37,275 nt of DNA from Streptomyces viridochromogenes DSM 40736 (GTDB lineage: Bacteria; Actinomycetota; Actinomycetes; Streptomycetales; Streptomycetaceae), in assembly GCF_000158955.1 (NCBI RefSeq), contig NZ_GG657757.1, forward strand, positions 4,834,236 to 4,871,510, read 5' to 3'. Below, in pieces: positions 8,404 to 16,250 of this stretch. Made by a program: the position numbers and the translations under genes. Each line of letters opens with the position of its first letter. The first letter of the stretch is position 1. The notes beneath the pieces were generated by a model. It saw nothing but the letters and a program-made list of their open reading frames with translations, was not told the origin of the DNA and searched no databases.

Positions 8404-8819
8404 GCGGCGTTCCTCCTTTCGGTGGGTGCGGCGGGAGCACCGGTGCAGGCGGATCGGTGGGCGTCGTACTCGGTGACCAGGGCGGCCACGTGGCCGGGGC
8501 CGGTGGCGGTGGCGGTCTGGCCGCAGGGGCATGCGTAGGCGGCGGTGGGCAGGGCGCCGGGTCGGGTGGACCAGCGGGCGCCGTCGTCGGGGTGCCGGTA
8601 GGTGGGCGGAGCGAAGATCCGGATACCGGGGGCGTGGGGTGTCGGGTCGGTTCCCGGGCTGGCCGGGAACCGGTTCGAGCGAAGGGCGGTGACGACGCCC
8701 TTGCGGGCGGCGCCTTTCGGCTCGCCCACGGCCGCATGGCCCACAGGCTGTGGAGCGGTGTGTGAGCCGGGGGTGGTGGCGGTGGGGCAGTCCAGGTGGG
8801 GGGAGTTGGGGCCGGTCAT
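8400..8819 (-). CDS. Small Cys-containing AICE protein, function unknown
   Basis: A 139-residue protein sandwiched between prim-pol and the DUF3631 ATPase, overlapping both by ATGA (8816-8819 and 8400-8403). It is Pro- and Thr-rich, with a C-terminal segment ACPCGQTATATGPGHVAALV followed by DAHRSAC. These Cys/His residues suggest a small zinc site. The N-terminus (MTGPNSPHLDC) is placed by the coupling overlap; longer readings in this frame run into the prim-pol gene and are shadows. Co-translation with the two replication proteins suggests an accessory role, which is inference. Confidence 0.75.
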   Translation of the reverse strand: MTGPNSPHLDCPTATTPGSHTAPQPVGHAAVGEPKGAARKGVVTALRSNRFPASPGTDPTPHAPGIRIFAPPTYRHPDDGARWSTRPGALPTAAYACPCGQTATATGPGHVAALVTEYDAHRSACTGAPAAPTERRNAA

Positions 8820-9778
8820 GAGGCTGCCTGCCGTGGGGTGGCATGCGTGATGACCCATTCCATGGCGCTGCGGATGGTCGTGCGGCACTCGGCCGGCGGC
8901 AGGCCGGTGGCCTCCCCCGCCGCCTGGATTGCCTGCTCTGCCACGTGCCGCGGGAGGTGGCCCCATGCGACGAACCGTGCGACCTTGCAGGCACTTCGGT
9001 GCAGGGTGTTGTTGCGGCCCTCCGGTCCGCCCTCGGTCGCGGAGACGATGACCGCGCATTCGCGTTCCAGCGCCACCTGTGCGGCGCGGGTGCCGTCCCG
9101 CACGGGCGCCAGTTCCACGACGGCGGGCTTGGGATGCTCGGTGAGCAGTGCGGCCAGCCACCAGGGGAGCGGAGCCACGGGCGCCTCGTCGTTCACCTCG
9201 TAGGCCCCGTCGGGGGTCGTGCTGCCGGGGGCGACGACGTATCCACCCCACGCTCGGGTGTCGATGTGCGGCCCGAGACGGTTCGCGCTGTTCTTCAGCC
9301 GCATCCCGGCGGGGGCGGTGAAGTACAGATGCTCACCACCACGTGCGGTCCGCACCCGGTAGGTGGCGGGGACGGTGTGGCCGGTGCGCTCGCAGAGCGC
9401 TTTGAGGGAAGTTGCGCCGTCAGGCGCTCCTTTCGGCTCTTCGGGCTTGCACACGTCCAGGTCGATAACGAGCAGCCCGGCCGGGCCGGTCGCGATCCCC
9501 ACGTTGTAGGGGCGCGTTGCCCACGTGGCGCGGATCAACTCGGGGTTGGTGGTTGCGCGTTGCTCGGGCTTGCGGTGCCCGCTCGCGCAGCGGCCGGTGC
9601 CGGGGCAGGCCCGTTCGGGGTGCCCGGCCGGCCGCTTCGCGTTGGGGAGCAGGGGGATGACCGGCCAGCCGCGCTCTGCCGGCAACAGTGCGGAAGCGAG
9701 CAGGGGCAGGCAGGCCAGATCGGCGGTCAGGACGTCCGGGGGGCTGAGGGCTCGCCGGACGTCGGTGGGTTGCGTCAT
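8816..9778 (-). CDS. Bifunctional DNA primase/polymerase (prim-pol)
   Basis: A 320-residue archaeo-eukaryotic-type primase. The N-terminal GWPVIPLLPNAKRPAGHPE is the usual prim-pol opening. The metal-binding acidic pair is in VIDLDV (about residue 105), the catalytic His is in GGEHLYF, and DTRAWGGYVVAPGS is the third motif. A Cys-containing stretch (CPGTGRC) may bind zinc. The protein would make primers and start strands for the excised circular element. The ATG at 9776-9778 has GGAG ten bases upstream. It heads the three-gene translationally coupled unit prim-pol, small Cys protein, DUF3631 ATPase. Confidence 0.92.
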   Translation of the reverse strand: MTQPTDVRRALSPPDVLTADLACLPLLASALLPAERGWPVIPLLPNAKRPAGHPERACPGTGRCASGHRKPEQRATTNPELIRATWATRPYNVGIATGPAGLLVIDLDVCKPEEPKGAPDGATSLKALCERTGHTVPATYRVRTARGGEHLYFTAPAGMRLKNSANRLGPHIDTRAWGGYVVAPGSTTPDGAYEVNDEAPVAPLPWWLAALLTEHPKPAVVELAPVRDGTRAAQVALERECAVIVSATEGGPEGRNNTLHRSACKVARFVAWGHLPRHVAEQAIQAAGEATGLPPAECRTTIRSAMEWVITHATPRQAAS

Positions 9779-9867
9779 GCTGGGTGTCTCCAGTTCCTTG
9801 ACGGGTTCTGGCTGGCAAGGGCGGCCCCGCGTTCATTGGCGTGAGGTGAGGGCCGCCCTTGGCGTAG

Positions 9868-10158
9868 CTAGAAGGGCGGTTCGTCGCTGTATCCGTTGGG
9901 CGCCCACGGATCGGGGTCCTGCCGGTGCCGGTACAGCCAGCGGGGGCGGCGGGGGATGGGCAGCAGGAACCAGCGGCGGTCCTCGTTCCAGCAGGTGCAG
10001 GGCTCCCAGTCGGTGCCCGCGTACTCGCCGGTGTCGTGGTCGCCGTAGTGGTGCTCGGTGCCGCCCACGCCGTCACAGTCGGCGCAGTCGGGGCGGGGCG
10101 TGTCGGTCAGGATCAGCGCGTTGCGCGGCCACGTGGCGCGCTGGATGCGCAGTCGCAT
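9868..10158 (-). CDS. Small Cys-rich AICE protein, probable zinc binding
   Basis: 96 residues. CADCDGVGGTEHHYGDH resembles one DnaJ-like CxxCxGxG zinc knuckle, and a second pair, CTCW, follows about 30 residues later. The C-terminus is Trp/Arg/Pro-rich. A clear AAGGAG ribosome binding site precedes the ATG at 10158. It lies between the Spd-like gene and prim-pol in the same operon. I do not recognise a named family, and the function is unknown. Confidence 0.75.
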   Translation of the reverse strand: MRLRIQRATWPRNALILTDTPRPDCADCDGVGGTEHHYGDHDTGEYAGTDWEPCTCWNEDRRWFLLPIPRRPRWLYRHRQDPDPWAPNGYSDEPPF

Positions 10159-10170
10159 TTGATCTCCTTG

Positions 10171-10629
10171 TCAGCCGTGGAAGTGGCTGCGCTTGATGAC
10201 GGCCTTGCGGATGTTGACCGTGCTGCCGTTCCTGTCGTTGGCGACGCGTCCGGGCAGGCGCCAGGCGAGGACGGCGAGGGCGATCCACATCGCGGCTCCG
10301 GAGCCGAACCCGGCGGCGGCGTTGACGACTTCGCTCACGCCGTATCCGGCTCCGGCGGCGAGGGCGCCGCCCCCGAGACCGGCCCCCAGGAAGCGCTGGG
10401 CGACGGGGTCGAGCAGCGGCAGCGGGGTCAGGTCGCGCGGCTCCGGGACGGGCATGGGCGGCGGGGCGAGGTGCTTGGGCATGGGCACCATGCGGCCGTA
10501 GGCGTCCGGGACCCAGACGACCGGGACGCGTTCGGCGTACAGCTCCACCGGCCCCTGCGCGGGGGTCTGCAAGGGCTGCATCGCGGTGTCCGGGGTGGGC
10601 TCTCGGTAGGGCTCAAGAGGGTGGGTCAC
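10171..10629 (-). CDS. Spd-like plasmid-spread membrane protein
   Basis: About 152 residues: a Pro-rich N-terminal region, a Gly/Ala-rich hydrophobic stretch (FLGAGLGGGALAAGAGYGV), a second membrane segment (AAMWIALAVLAW), and a basic C-terminus. The size and layout fit the Spd proteins that help conjugated AICE/plasmid DNA spread between hyphal compartments. The GTG at 10629 is preferred because GGAG lies eight bases upstream; the GTG at 10647 has no ribosome binding site. It is the first gene after the paired inverted repeats and promoter at 10654-10789. Confidence 0.7.
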   Translation of the reverse strand: MTHPLEPYREPTPDTAMQPLQTPAQGPVELYAERVPVVWVPDAYGRMVPMPKHLAPPPMPVPEPRDLTPLPLLDPVAQRFLGAGLGGGALAAGAGYGVSEVVNAAAGFGSGAAMWIALAVLAWRLPGRVANDRNGSTVNIRKAVIKRSHFHG

Positions 10630-10653
10630 GGCCGGTTCTCCGATCACGGATCG

Positions 10654-10789
10654 TGACTGTCAGAGGGCAGGCTCTGACAGTCAGAAACGGGTGTCAGGCG
10701 TGATGTCAGGCCGTAAATCCCTGACTTCTCTATAGGCCGGGCCGCGCCCTGACTGTCAGAGTCAGAGCGCGGCCCTGACAGTCAGGGCG
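10654..10789 (-). promoter_or_regulatory. Promoter with two inverted-repeat operators upstream of the spd/rep operon
   Basis: Two inverted repeats share one core, CTGACTGTCAG. Repeat 1 is TGACTGTCAGA (10654-10664) with its complement at 10673-10683. Repeat 2 is a 15-bp arm, CGCCCTGACTGTCAG (10745-10759), with its complement at 10775-10789. Between them the minus strand holds TATAGA, with TGACAG 18 bases upstream, inside repeat 2. A repressor bound to repeat 2 would cover the -35. Additional half sites (GTCAGG, CTGAC) lie between. The likely regulator is the element's GntR protein, which is inference. Confidence 0.75.
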
Positions 10790-10804
10790 TCACGGTGGGT
10801 AGTG

Positions 10805-12949
10805 CTAGGCGGCGACGGCGATCGGGCGGACGATGGTGTACTCGCCCTGTCCGTCGCGCTGCAGGACGCCCTGTTCGGTGAGCTTCTTCAGCTCACCCTG
10901 GAGCCACGGGCGGGAGCGGCCGGCGGCCACCGTCGCGGGGATCAGGTCGCCGGGCTCGAAGGTGAGCCGGTCCTGTGCGGCCCATGCGTCGATCTGGCCG
11001 TACAGGGTTGCGCGGGCCTCCTCGGTGGACGGCCGGGCGGTCTGCTCGAAGGTGAGGTCCGTGTCCGGGTCGGCGTCGGGTACGTCGTCCTCCAGGCGGA
11101 GACGGGCGTAATCGGCGTCAGGCTCCGGGTCCGCCGGGATGTGGGACATCACGTCGTCATAGGCGTCCTGCAGTTCCATGGCGGCGGCCTCCTCTACGGC
11201 CGGGTCGACGGCGTCGATGTCGTCGTCCTCCCTGTCGTTCCACTCTGGTGCCGGGGCGGGAACGGCGTGCAGCAGGGCGGGCGCCGTCGCGGTGTCGGGG
11301 GCGTTGGTGCGGTTGGTGCCGTGGTGGGTGCGCCGTTCGTAGGCGAGACCGGCGGCCCGCGCGGACACGTCGTCCAGCGGGTCGCGGACCGCGGCGGCGG
11401 CGAGCACCATTTCCCGGATCTGCTCCTTGACCGTCTTGGTCAGGGAGCCGCGCACTTCGGTGGTCCACCGCTTGGCGGGGATGTTCATGCCGGTGGCGTA
11501 GGCGTAGCCGGGCCGGTCCGCACCCCAGTCCGGGATAGCGCCGGATTCGGTGACGCGGTCGGGCAGGCAGAACCCGGCGTCGGCGGCGTCGTCGACGCCG
11601 AAGCACGCGGCGGCTTGGAGGTTGGCACGCACGTCGGTGGACACGTTCTTCCAGGACGCGCGCTGGAGGCTGACGACCAGCCAGATGCCGACCGACCGGG
11701 CAGCACGGGCGATCTTGTCCAGGACTTCGAAGTCGGCCACGTCGGCCGCCTCTTCGATCCAGACCACCATGGCGTTGAGCTTCGAATCCGGGGTCCACTG
11801 GTCGAGCCCCTCGTTGGCCAGCTCCGTGCCACGCGCCGCGATCACTTCCGGCAGGCAGCGCAGCAGGGCTTTCGCCTCACGCTGTCCGCCGCGATTCTTG
11901 TCGACGAACCAGTCCAGCCCTTCGGCCATGTGCCCGACCGTCTGTTCGCCCTTGGACAGGTCGATCAGCCACACCGACAGCTTCCGCCGGGTCATCAGGT
12001 GGGCGAGCACCGTACGGGCGAACTCCGACTTGCCCGAGCCGGTGACGCCCATGACCAGCAGGTGCTGAAGGATCTCGGCAAGGAAGGGGTTGATCGACCA
12101 GACCTCGCCGTCGGCGTACAGGCCGACCGGGATCGGCTCCGTGGGCAGCAGGCCGAGTTCGGCCGGCGGGCGGAAGGGGACGCCGTCCTTGAGCAGGTCG
12201 GCCACGCGGGCGGAGAAGGTGCCGCGGGCGGCGTTGTCCGGGTTGCGGTCGACGGTGACTGCGGACGGCGGGACGTGCAGGGCCGCCGCGAGTTTCGGCG
12301 CGGCGCTCTGGACGTCCTCCATGGTCTTGCCGGGCGGTACGACCACGTCGGCACTGACCATGCCCTTTCCGTTGCCGCGCGCGTTCTTGACCTGCACCTT
12401 CTCCAGGCCGATGGCTTCGGCGAGCTTGCCCAGTCCGGTGGTCTCGGTCTCCTCGGTCTCGTCGTGGGCGTCGCGCATGATCTGGCGCACGTTCCACGAC
12501 GCGGCGAACAGCCCGCCCCCGAGTAGCCACAGGTCTGTCATGGGGTGGCCGAACGGCCCGGCGGAGACCGAGCAGGTCAGCCAGCCCATGCCCGCGGCCA
12601 CGCTCGCGGTGGCCTGTACGCGGCGGAAGCGGCGGAACTTGTTGGTGCCACCGGCCACCGCCCATGTCACGGCGGACAGCAGGACCCCGCCCGCCCCCAT
12701 GCCGGCGGACGCGAGACCGGCGGACAGCGCGGAATCGCCCCACATCTCGTTGACCCCCCATCCGGCGACCGGGGGGAGGGCGGCGGCGCCGATCCAGGGC
12801 GGCAGGTAGGGCGCGGCCTTCGCGGCGAGGTGGTTGCCGATGGTGGACAGGACACCGCTCCGGCCGGTGGGCATGGTGGCCAGGGCGTAGCCGTTCTGGC
12901 CGTCCCAGCCGCGCACGGCGGAGGTGTTGTCGCGGTCGCGGCGGGCCAT
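10805..12949 (-). CDS. traB: TraB/FtsK-SpoIIIE-type conjugative DNA translocase
   Basis: The single-protein conjugation motor of actinomycete elements moves double-stranded DNA between mycelia as a membrane-anchored hexamer; 714 residues. Hydrophobic segments occupy roughly residues 35-150. Walker A GVTGSGKSEF is at about 300-309 and Walker B NAMVVWIEEAAD at about 390-400. A C-terminal winged-helix (about 650-705, WLQGELKKLTEQGVLQRDG) corresponds to the part of TraB known to read short repeated recognition sites (TRS) at clt. The start overlaps the stop of the upstream gene (TGATG). It is the last gene of the leader operon. The stop codon (TAG) at 10805-10807 is followed by the second promoter region. 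Confidence 0.95.
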   Translation of the reverse strand: MARRDRDNTSAVRGWDGQNGYALATMPTGRSGVLSTIGNHLAAKAAPYLPPWIGAAALPPVAGWGVNEMWGDSALSAGLASAGMGAGGVLLSAVTWAVAGGTNKFRRFRRVQATASVAAGMGWLTCSVSAGPFGHPMTDLWLLGGGLFAASWNVRQIMRDAHDETEETETTGLGKLAEAIGLEKVQVKNARGNGKGMVSADVVVPPGKTMEDVQSAAPKLAAALHVPPSAVTVDRNPDNAARGTFSARVADLLKDGVPFRPPAELGLLPTEPIPVGLYADGEVWSINPFLAEILQHLLVMGVTGSGKSEFARTVLAHLMTRRKLSVWLIDLSKGEQTVGHMAEGLDWFVDKNRGGQREAKALLRCLPEVIAARGTELANEGLDQWTPDSKLNAMVVWIEEAADVADFEVLDKIARAARSVGIWLVVSLQRASWKNVSTDVRANLQAAACFGVDDAADAGFCLPDRVTESGAIPDWGADRPGYAYATGMNIPAKRWTTEVRGSLTKTVKEQIREMVLAAAAVRDPLDDVSARAAGLAYERRTHHGTNRTNAPDTATAPALLHAVPAPAPEWNDREDDDIDAVDPAVEEAAAMELQDAYDDVMSHIPADPEPDADYARLRLEDDVPDADPDTDLTFEQTARPSTEEARATLYGQIDAWAAQDRLTFEPGDLIPATVAAGRSRPWLQGELKKLTEQGVLQRDGQGEYTIVRPIAVAA

Positions 12950-13500
12950 CAGTCCTCCCCGATCGTGAACGTCGGGCGGGCCTGCTTGCCGTTGCGCTTC
13001 TGCTTGGCCTCCTGCTCCGGCTTGACGAAGTGCCGGTCAAAGGCGTGTGCCATCTTCAGGGCGCCGACCCCGAGCGCCTTGGCAGCTTCCGCACTGACCT
13101 TGAGGTGTGCGGAGACCAGCCGGGCCTTGATCCGGGACTGTGCGCCGAAGGTGTACCACTTGCCCTTGTACTGCGAGAGCACGCCGTTCAGCTCCTCGGC
13201 GCGCATGCCGAGGATCAGGTACAGCTCGCGCCCAAGGTGGTTGATGGCCTTGGCCATGGCGATGATGTCCTTGTCGCTGCGGATCTCGATCCGCTCGATC
13301 ATGTGGATCAGGCGGTCGCCCTGGTGTCGGTCGGACGCACCGCCCCCACCGCTGTCGCCGTTGAACCCGGCGTTCCCGCCCGGGTTGCCACCGGTGTTCG
13401 CGCCGAAGTTGACGTTGTAGGTGCGTTCCTTGTGGGTGTGCCGCTTCGGCCCGCCCGAGGGGGCGCCGTTGGGCGGGGCGCCGTTGGTGGGGGTGCTCAT
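12949..13500 (-). CDS. Conserved-looking AICE transfer-operon protein, function unknown
   Basis: 183 residues. The N-terminal 50 residues are low complexity (Gly/Asn/Pro-rich), with KERTYNVNFGANTGGNPGGN. A folded, mostly helical region then starts at about residue 65 and runs to KMAHAFDRHFVKPEQE, ending in a Lys/Arg-rich tail. The start at 13500 has GAGGAC upstream and overlaps the preceding stop (ATGA). The stop overlaps the traB start. Direct coupling to traB suggests a partner or regulator of transfer, but I do not recognise a family. Confidence 0.8.
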   Translation of the reverse strand: MSTPTNGAPPNGAPSGGPKRHTHKERTYNVNFGANTGGNPGGNAGFNGDSGGGGASDRHQGDRLIHMIERIEIRSDKDIIAMAKAINHLGRELYLILGMRAEELNGVLSQYKGKWYTFGAQSRIKARLVSAHLKVSAEAAKALGVGALKMAHAFDRHFVKPEQEAKQKRNGKQARPTFTIGED

Positions 13501-13772
13501 GTGTCGTCCTCCTCGAAGACGAGCGACCGACCGAGCAGCCGTGACGTGGCGATGTGGTCGACGGTCCATCCGTCGTCGACCGCGTCGGCGGCCTGCTCGA
13601 TGAGCCGGTGGGATGCCGCGAACCGTGCCGTGACGGTTGCGGCGTACAGGTCGGTAGGCCGCCAACGGGACTGACCCGAGACGGCGTAAACGAGGGCGCT
13701 CACCCGGCGGACCGCTCGGGAGCCGAGGGCCCACGAGCGGTCCAGCAGGGCGGCGCGGCGCGTGCCGAACAC
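13497..13772 (-). CDS. Small AICE protein, function unknown
   Basis: 91 residues with a GTG start at 13770-13772 and GGGGGCGG upstream. It is helical and basic in the first half (RRAALLDRSWALGSRAVRRV) and acidic at the very end (FEEDDT). No membrane span or Cys motif is present. The stop overlaps the next start by ATGA, so it is translated as part of the transfer operon. It is placed between an Spd-like membrane protein and the traB-coupled gene. Confidence 0.7.
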   Translation of the reverse strand: MFGTRRAALLDRSWALGSRAVRRVSALVYAVSGQSRWRPTDLYAATVTARFAASHRLIEQAADAVDDGWTVDHIATSRLLGRSLVFEEDDT

Positions 13773-13784
13773 AGCCCGCCCCCT

Positions 13785-14285
13785 TCAGCCCTTGCGGCGG
13801 ATGGCCAGCCACGCCGTCTGAACGGCCAGCGTGACCAGCAGCCACAGCACGGGCAGCGGACCGGCCGTCGGGCCGAACCCGGCGGCCAGGGCCAGCCAGG
13901 CCAGCGCGGACGTGCCGCCCGTGGCGAGACCGATCCGCCACAGCAGCACCGAGCGGCCGGCGCGGCGGCGCAGCAGCGCGAAGGCCAGCCAGGTGAGCGG
14001 GGCGACGGCGAGCGGGGCGAGCAGCAGGCCCGACCACCACGCCCACCAGTGCAGCAGCGCCGTGACCGGCAGCGCGACCGTGGCGAGGGTGAGCGGCGCC
14101 ATGGCACGACGGTGCTTCCACAGCAAGCGGGCCAGGAAACCGAACGCCTCACGGGTCAGTGACGGACGCTCCGGGACAACGACCACGAACGGCTGCGCGC
14201 CCCGGCGGCCGCGCTGACGCGGAATCTGGACGGTGTGGACGCCCGCGGCCCTCTTCGAAGCGCGGGTACGAGTACGGCTGGACAC
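13785..14285 (-). CDS. SpdB-like membrane protein
   Basis: 166 residues. A strongly basic N-terminus (RTRTRASKRAAG) is followed by about four hydrophobic segments: MAPLTLATVALPVTALLHWWAW-type spans between residues 60 and 110, and two more in the C-terminal third (GGTSALAWLALAAGF, VLWLLVTLAVQTAWLA). Multi-span Spd proteins help AICE DNA cross septa after transfer. The GTG start at 14283-14285 has GGGAG upstream. The 12-base gap to the next gene shows one transcript. Confidence 0.72.
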   Translation of the reverse strand: MSSRTRTRASKRAAGVHTVQIPRQRGRRGAQPFVVVVPERPSLTREAFGFLARLLWKHRRAMAPLTLATVALPVTALLHWWAWWSGLLLAPLAVAPLTWLAFALLRRRAGRSVLLWRIGLATGGTSALAWLALAAGFGPTAGPLPVLWLLVTLAVQTAWLAIRRKG

Positions 14286-14312
14286 AGCGAAACTCCCAGG
14301 AGACGAAGGGAT

Positions 14313-14654
14313 TCAGGCGGCGCGCTGTTCGTCGGCCGGGTAGGCGCAAGGCGCACACATCCCGAGCGATACGGGGATCACGTAGCCCGCGTCGGCGTGG
14401 CACTGCGGGCACATGCGGCGGGCGGCGTTGGCCTTGACCAGGGCCGCCCACTTCGCGGGCGTCATCGGCCTGACCGGCTTGGCCTGCTCGATGCGGTAGA
14501 GGTAGGCGACCAGCGGGTCACGGCGGCGGCGCGGACGCTCCACTTGCGCGGCCACGTCCTGGCCTCCCGGTCGCAGCCCAAGGGCCCTCAGTTGGCGGCG
14601 CGTGGCCAAACCGTCAGGGGCAAACCGCCACCGGTAGGTGGGGATGCCGGCCAT
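14313..14654 (-). CDS. RRQRL-motif type zinc-binding protein
   Basis: 113 residues. TRRQLRALGLRPGGQ gives the RRQxL motif near the N-terminus, and MCPQCHADAGYVIP with MCAPCAYPADE gives two CxxC knuckles at the C-terminus, the layout of the small zinc-binding proteins found next to transfer genes in Streptomyces plasmids and AICEs. The biochemical role is not known. The start overlaps the upstream stop (TGATG at 14652-14656), so translation is coupled. Confidence 0.82.
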   Translation of the reverse strand: MAGIPTYRWRFAPDGLATRRQLRALGLRPGGQDVAAQVERPRRRRDPLVAYLYRIEQAKPVRPMTPAKWAALVKANAARRMCPQCHADAGYVIPVSLGMCAPCAYPADEQRAA

Positions 14655-15661
14655 CAGTTGCCCGCGATGGCCAGCTCAGCCCCGCCGGCGCCGGGGTCGC
14701 GAAGCTCGGCATAGCGCGCGGACACCCAGCCGACCGACCAGCTGCACAGCTCCGCCGCCTGGCGCACCGACAGGCCCGACGTGAACGCGGCGGCCACGAT
14801 CCGGCGCGCCTCGTCCTCCGGCAACTTCACCTCAGCCGGGCCTCGCTTCAGCAGCGCGGCGCGTTCACGCTCAGCCCGCTCCTCGCGTTCACGGCGTTCA
14901 CGCTCGGCCTGCTCGGCGCGCTCGCGCTGCTCGGCTTCGGCCCGCTGCCGGGCCTGCTGTTCATGCCTCAGCCGCTCTTGTTCACGCTGTTCACGCTCGC
15001 GTTCACGGCGTTCACGAGCCTCCCGCTCGGCAGCCTCGGCCCGCTCCCGGGCTTCCCGCTCCTCGCGCCGTTGCCGCTCTTCCCGCTCAGCCTGCTCTCG
15101 AGCGATGCGGGCTTCGTGTTCACGTTGTTCACGCGCCAACTGCGCGGCGTGCTCGCGCTCCTCGCGGGCCTCCGCGCGGGCCTGCTCGGCTCGTTCCCGG
15201 GCCGCCTGCTCCCGCCGCTCCCGCTCGGCTGCCTGCTTGGCTTCCAGGGCCGCCACGGCGGCGGCGATGGCTCGCCGGTAGGCCAGACTGGTTTCCGCTG
15301 TGACGATCAGCAGCAGCGGCGCCACGGAGTGGACGGCAACTCCGACCAGGTCTTTCTTCAGCGCGGAGTCAGCCGTGTTGAGCGCGAGCGTCATCAGGCC
15401 GGTCATCCACCGCAGCACGATCGGCCAGCGCCCGCCGTGCCCGCCCAGACGGGCCAGCACATCATCGAGCTTGACCACGATGACCACCGCCGCGTCGACC
15501 ACGAGCGGCAGGATCGGCGCCGTCCAGTCCCACGCTTCGGCCGTGTGCTTGGCCATCAACGGCGTCACGGTGAGGATCGAGTACAGCATCGCCCCGCACA
15601 CGATCAGCCACGTCCCGCCCGACAGGGCGCGCTCCGCTGAACGCGTCTGAACACTGTTCAC
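14654..15661 (-). CDS. DUF2637-type membrane protein with very long charged helix and C-terminal HTH
   Basis: 335 residues. Four hydrophobic segments at about 17-38, 47-65, 83-100 and 107-126 match the DUF2637 membrane region of Streptomyces plasmid proteins. An uninterrupted Arg/Glu/Ala helix follows (about 130-285), likely a single alpha-helix or coiled coil. A DNA-binding-like helix-turn-helix then appears (LSVRQAAELCSWSVGWVSARYAEL, about 292-318). The DNA for the helix has many short GTTCACG repeats. The GTG start at 15661 overlaps the preceding stop. The architecture suggests a membrane anchor that holds DNA some way from the membrane, which is inference. Confidence 0.85.
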   Translation of the reverse strand: MNSVQTRSAERALSGGTWLIVCGAMLYSILTVTPLMAKHTAEAWDWTAPILPLVVDAAVVIVVKLDDVLARLGGHGGRWPIVLRWMTGLMTLALNTADSALKKDLVGVAVHSVAPLLLIVTAETSLAYRRAIAAAVAALEAKQAAERERREQAARERAEQARAEAREEREHAAQLAREQREHEARIAREQAEREERQRREEREARERAEAAEREARERREREREQREQERLRHEQQARQRAEAEQRERAEQAERERREREERAERERAALLKRGPAEVKLPEDEARRIVAAAFTSGLSVRQAAELCSWSVGWVSARYAELRDPGAGGAELAIAGN

Positions 15662-15987
15662 GCCGCACCCCCTACGCGCTCAGGGGCGCATGCGTCGCTG
15701 TAACCGGTCAACTCCAACGTGGCGCCCGCGAAGTCGGCGGACGCCTTCAGCACGCGCGTCCGGCCGTCGCTCTGCTCTCGGTAGACCACCGTGTCCGGGG
15801 AGATGTCCAGCGCCTCCCGCCAGACCTCGAAGTCCGGCAGGCCGCGGTGGAAGCTCAGCTCCAGCCGGTCCGGGTAGATGGGGGTCACCTGGACGTCCGG
15901 CGCGGGGAGGTGGCTGAAGTCCACGGCCAGCAGGCGCAGCGCCCGCAGCGGCACGGCCAGGCTGTCCAGCGTCAGGTTCTCGCTCAC
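15658..15987 (-). CDS. Small AICE protein, function unknown
   Basis: 109 residues in a mixed pattern: a hydrophobic first quarter (LAVPLRALRLLAVDFSHL), then alternating beta-like segments (DVQVTPIYPDRLELSFHRG, DTVVYREQSDGRTRVLKAS). No Cys pairs, membrane span or nucleotide motif are present. Both ends overlap neighbours by GTGA, so it is embedded in the translationally coupled leader operon. I recognise no family. Confidence 0.7.
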   Translation of the reverse strand: MSENLTLDSLAVPLRALRLLAVDFSHLPAPDVQVTPIYPDRLELSFHRGLPDFEVWREALDISPDTVVYREQSDGRTRVLKASADFAGATLELTGYSDACAPERVGGAA

Positions 15988-16250
15988 GCCCCAACCTCCG
16001 TCACCGTGCGGGTCTGGTTCGTGAGCTCGCGACGCGCGGCCAGCACCTTACGGCGGGCCCGGCGCAGCCGTCGCGCGTCCAGCTCGGTCACCGGCCGGTC
16101 CATGAGGCTGATCCGAACGTCCAGCTCCTCGACCTCCGCGCGGATTAGGGGCATCTCGGCGTCGATGGCGTCCAGCTCCGCGTCCGTCGGTTCGCGGTCC
16201 TGCTCGGTCGCGTCGATGTCGGACAGCGGGTGAAGGGGGAGAATCTTCAT
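15984..16250 (-). CDS. DUF6284-like small helical protein, first gene of the leader operon
   Basis: 88 residues, acidic N-terminal half then basic. The signature AIDAEMPLIRAEVEELDVRI with RPVTELDARRLRRARRKVLAARREL is typical of the DUF6284 family found in Streptomyces plasmids and AICEs. The ATG at 16250 has GAGAGGA upstream. It is the first gene downstream of the palindrome-controlled promoter at 16766-16806, separated by a leader of about 500 nt. Function unknown. Confidence 0.75.
   Translation of the reverse strand: MKILPLHPLSDIDATEQDREPTDAELDAIDAEMPLIRAEVEELDVRISLMDRPVTELDARRLRRARRKVLAARRELTNQTRTVTEVGA

Noticed and set aside
13501..14121. N-terminal extension of the 12949-13500 gene
   Set aside because: The extension overlaps two other recognised operon genes. 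The start at 13500 has a ribosome binding site and an ATGA overlap.
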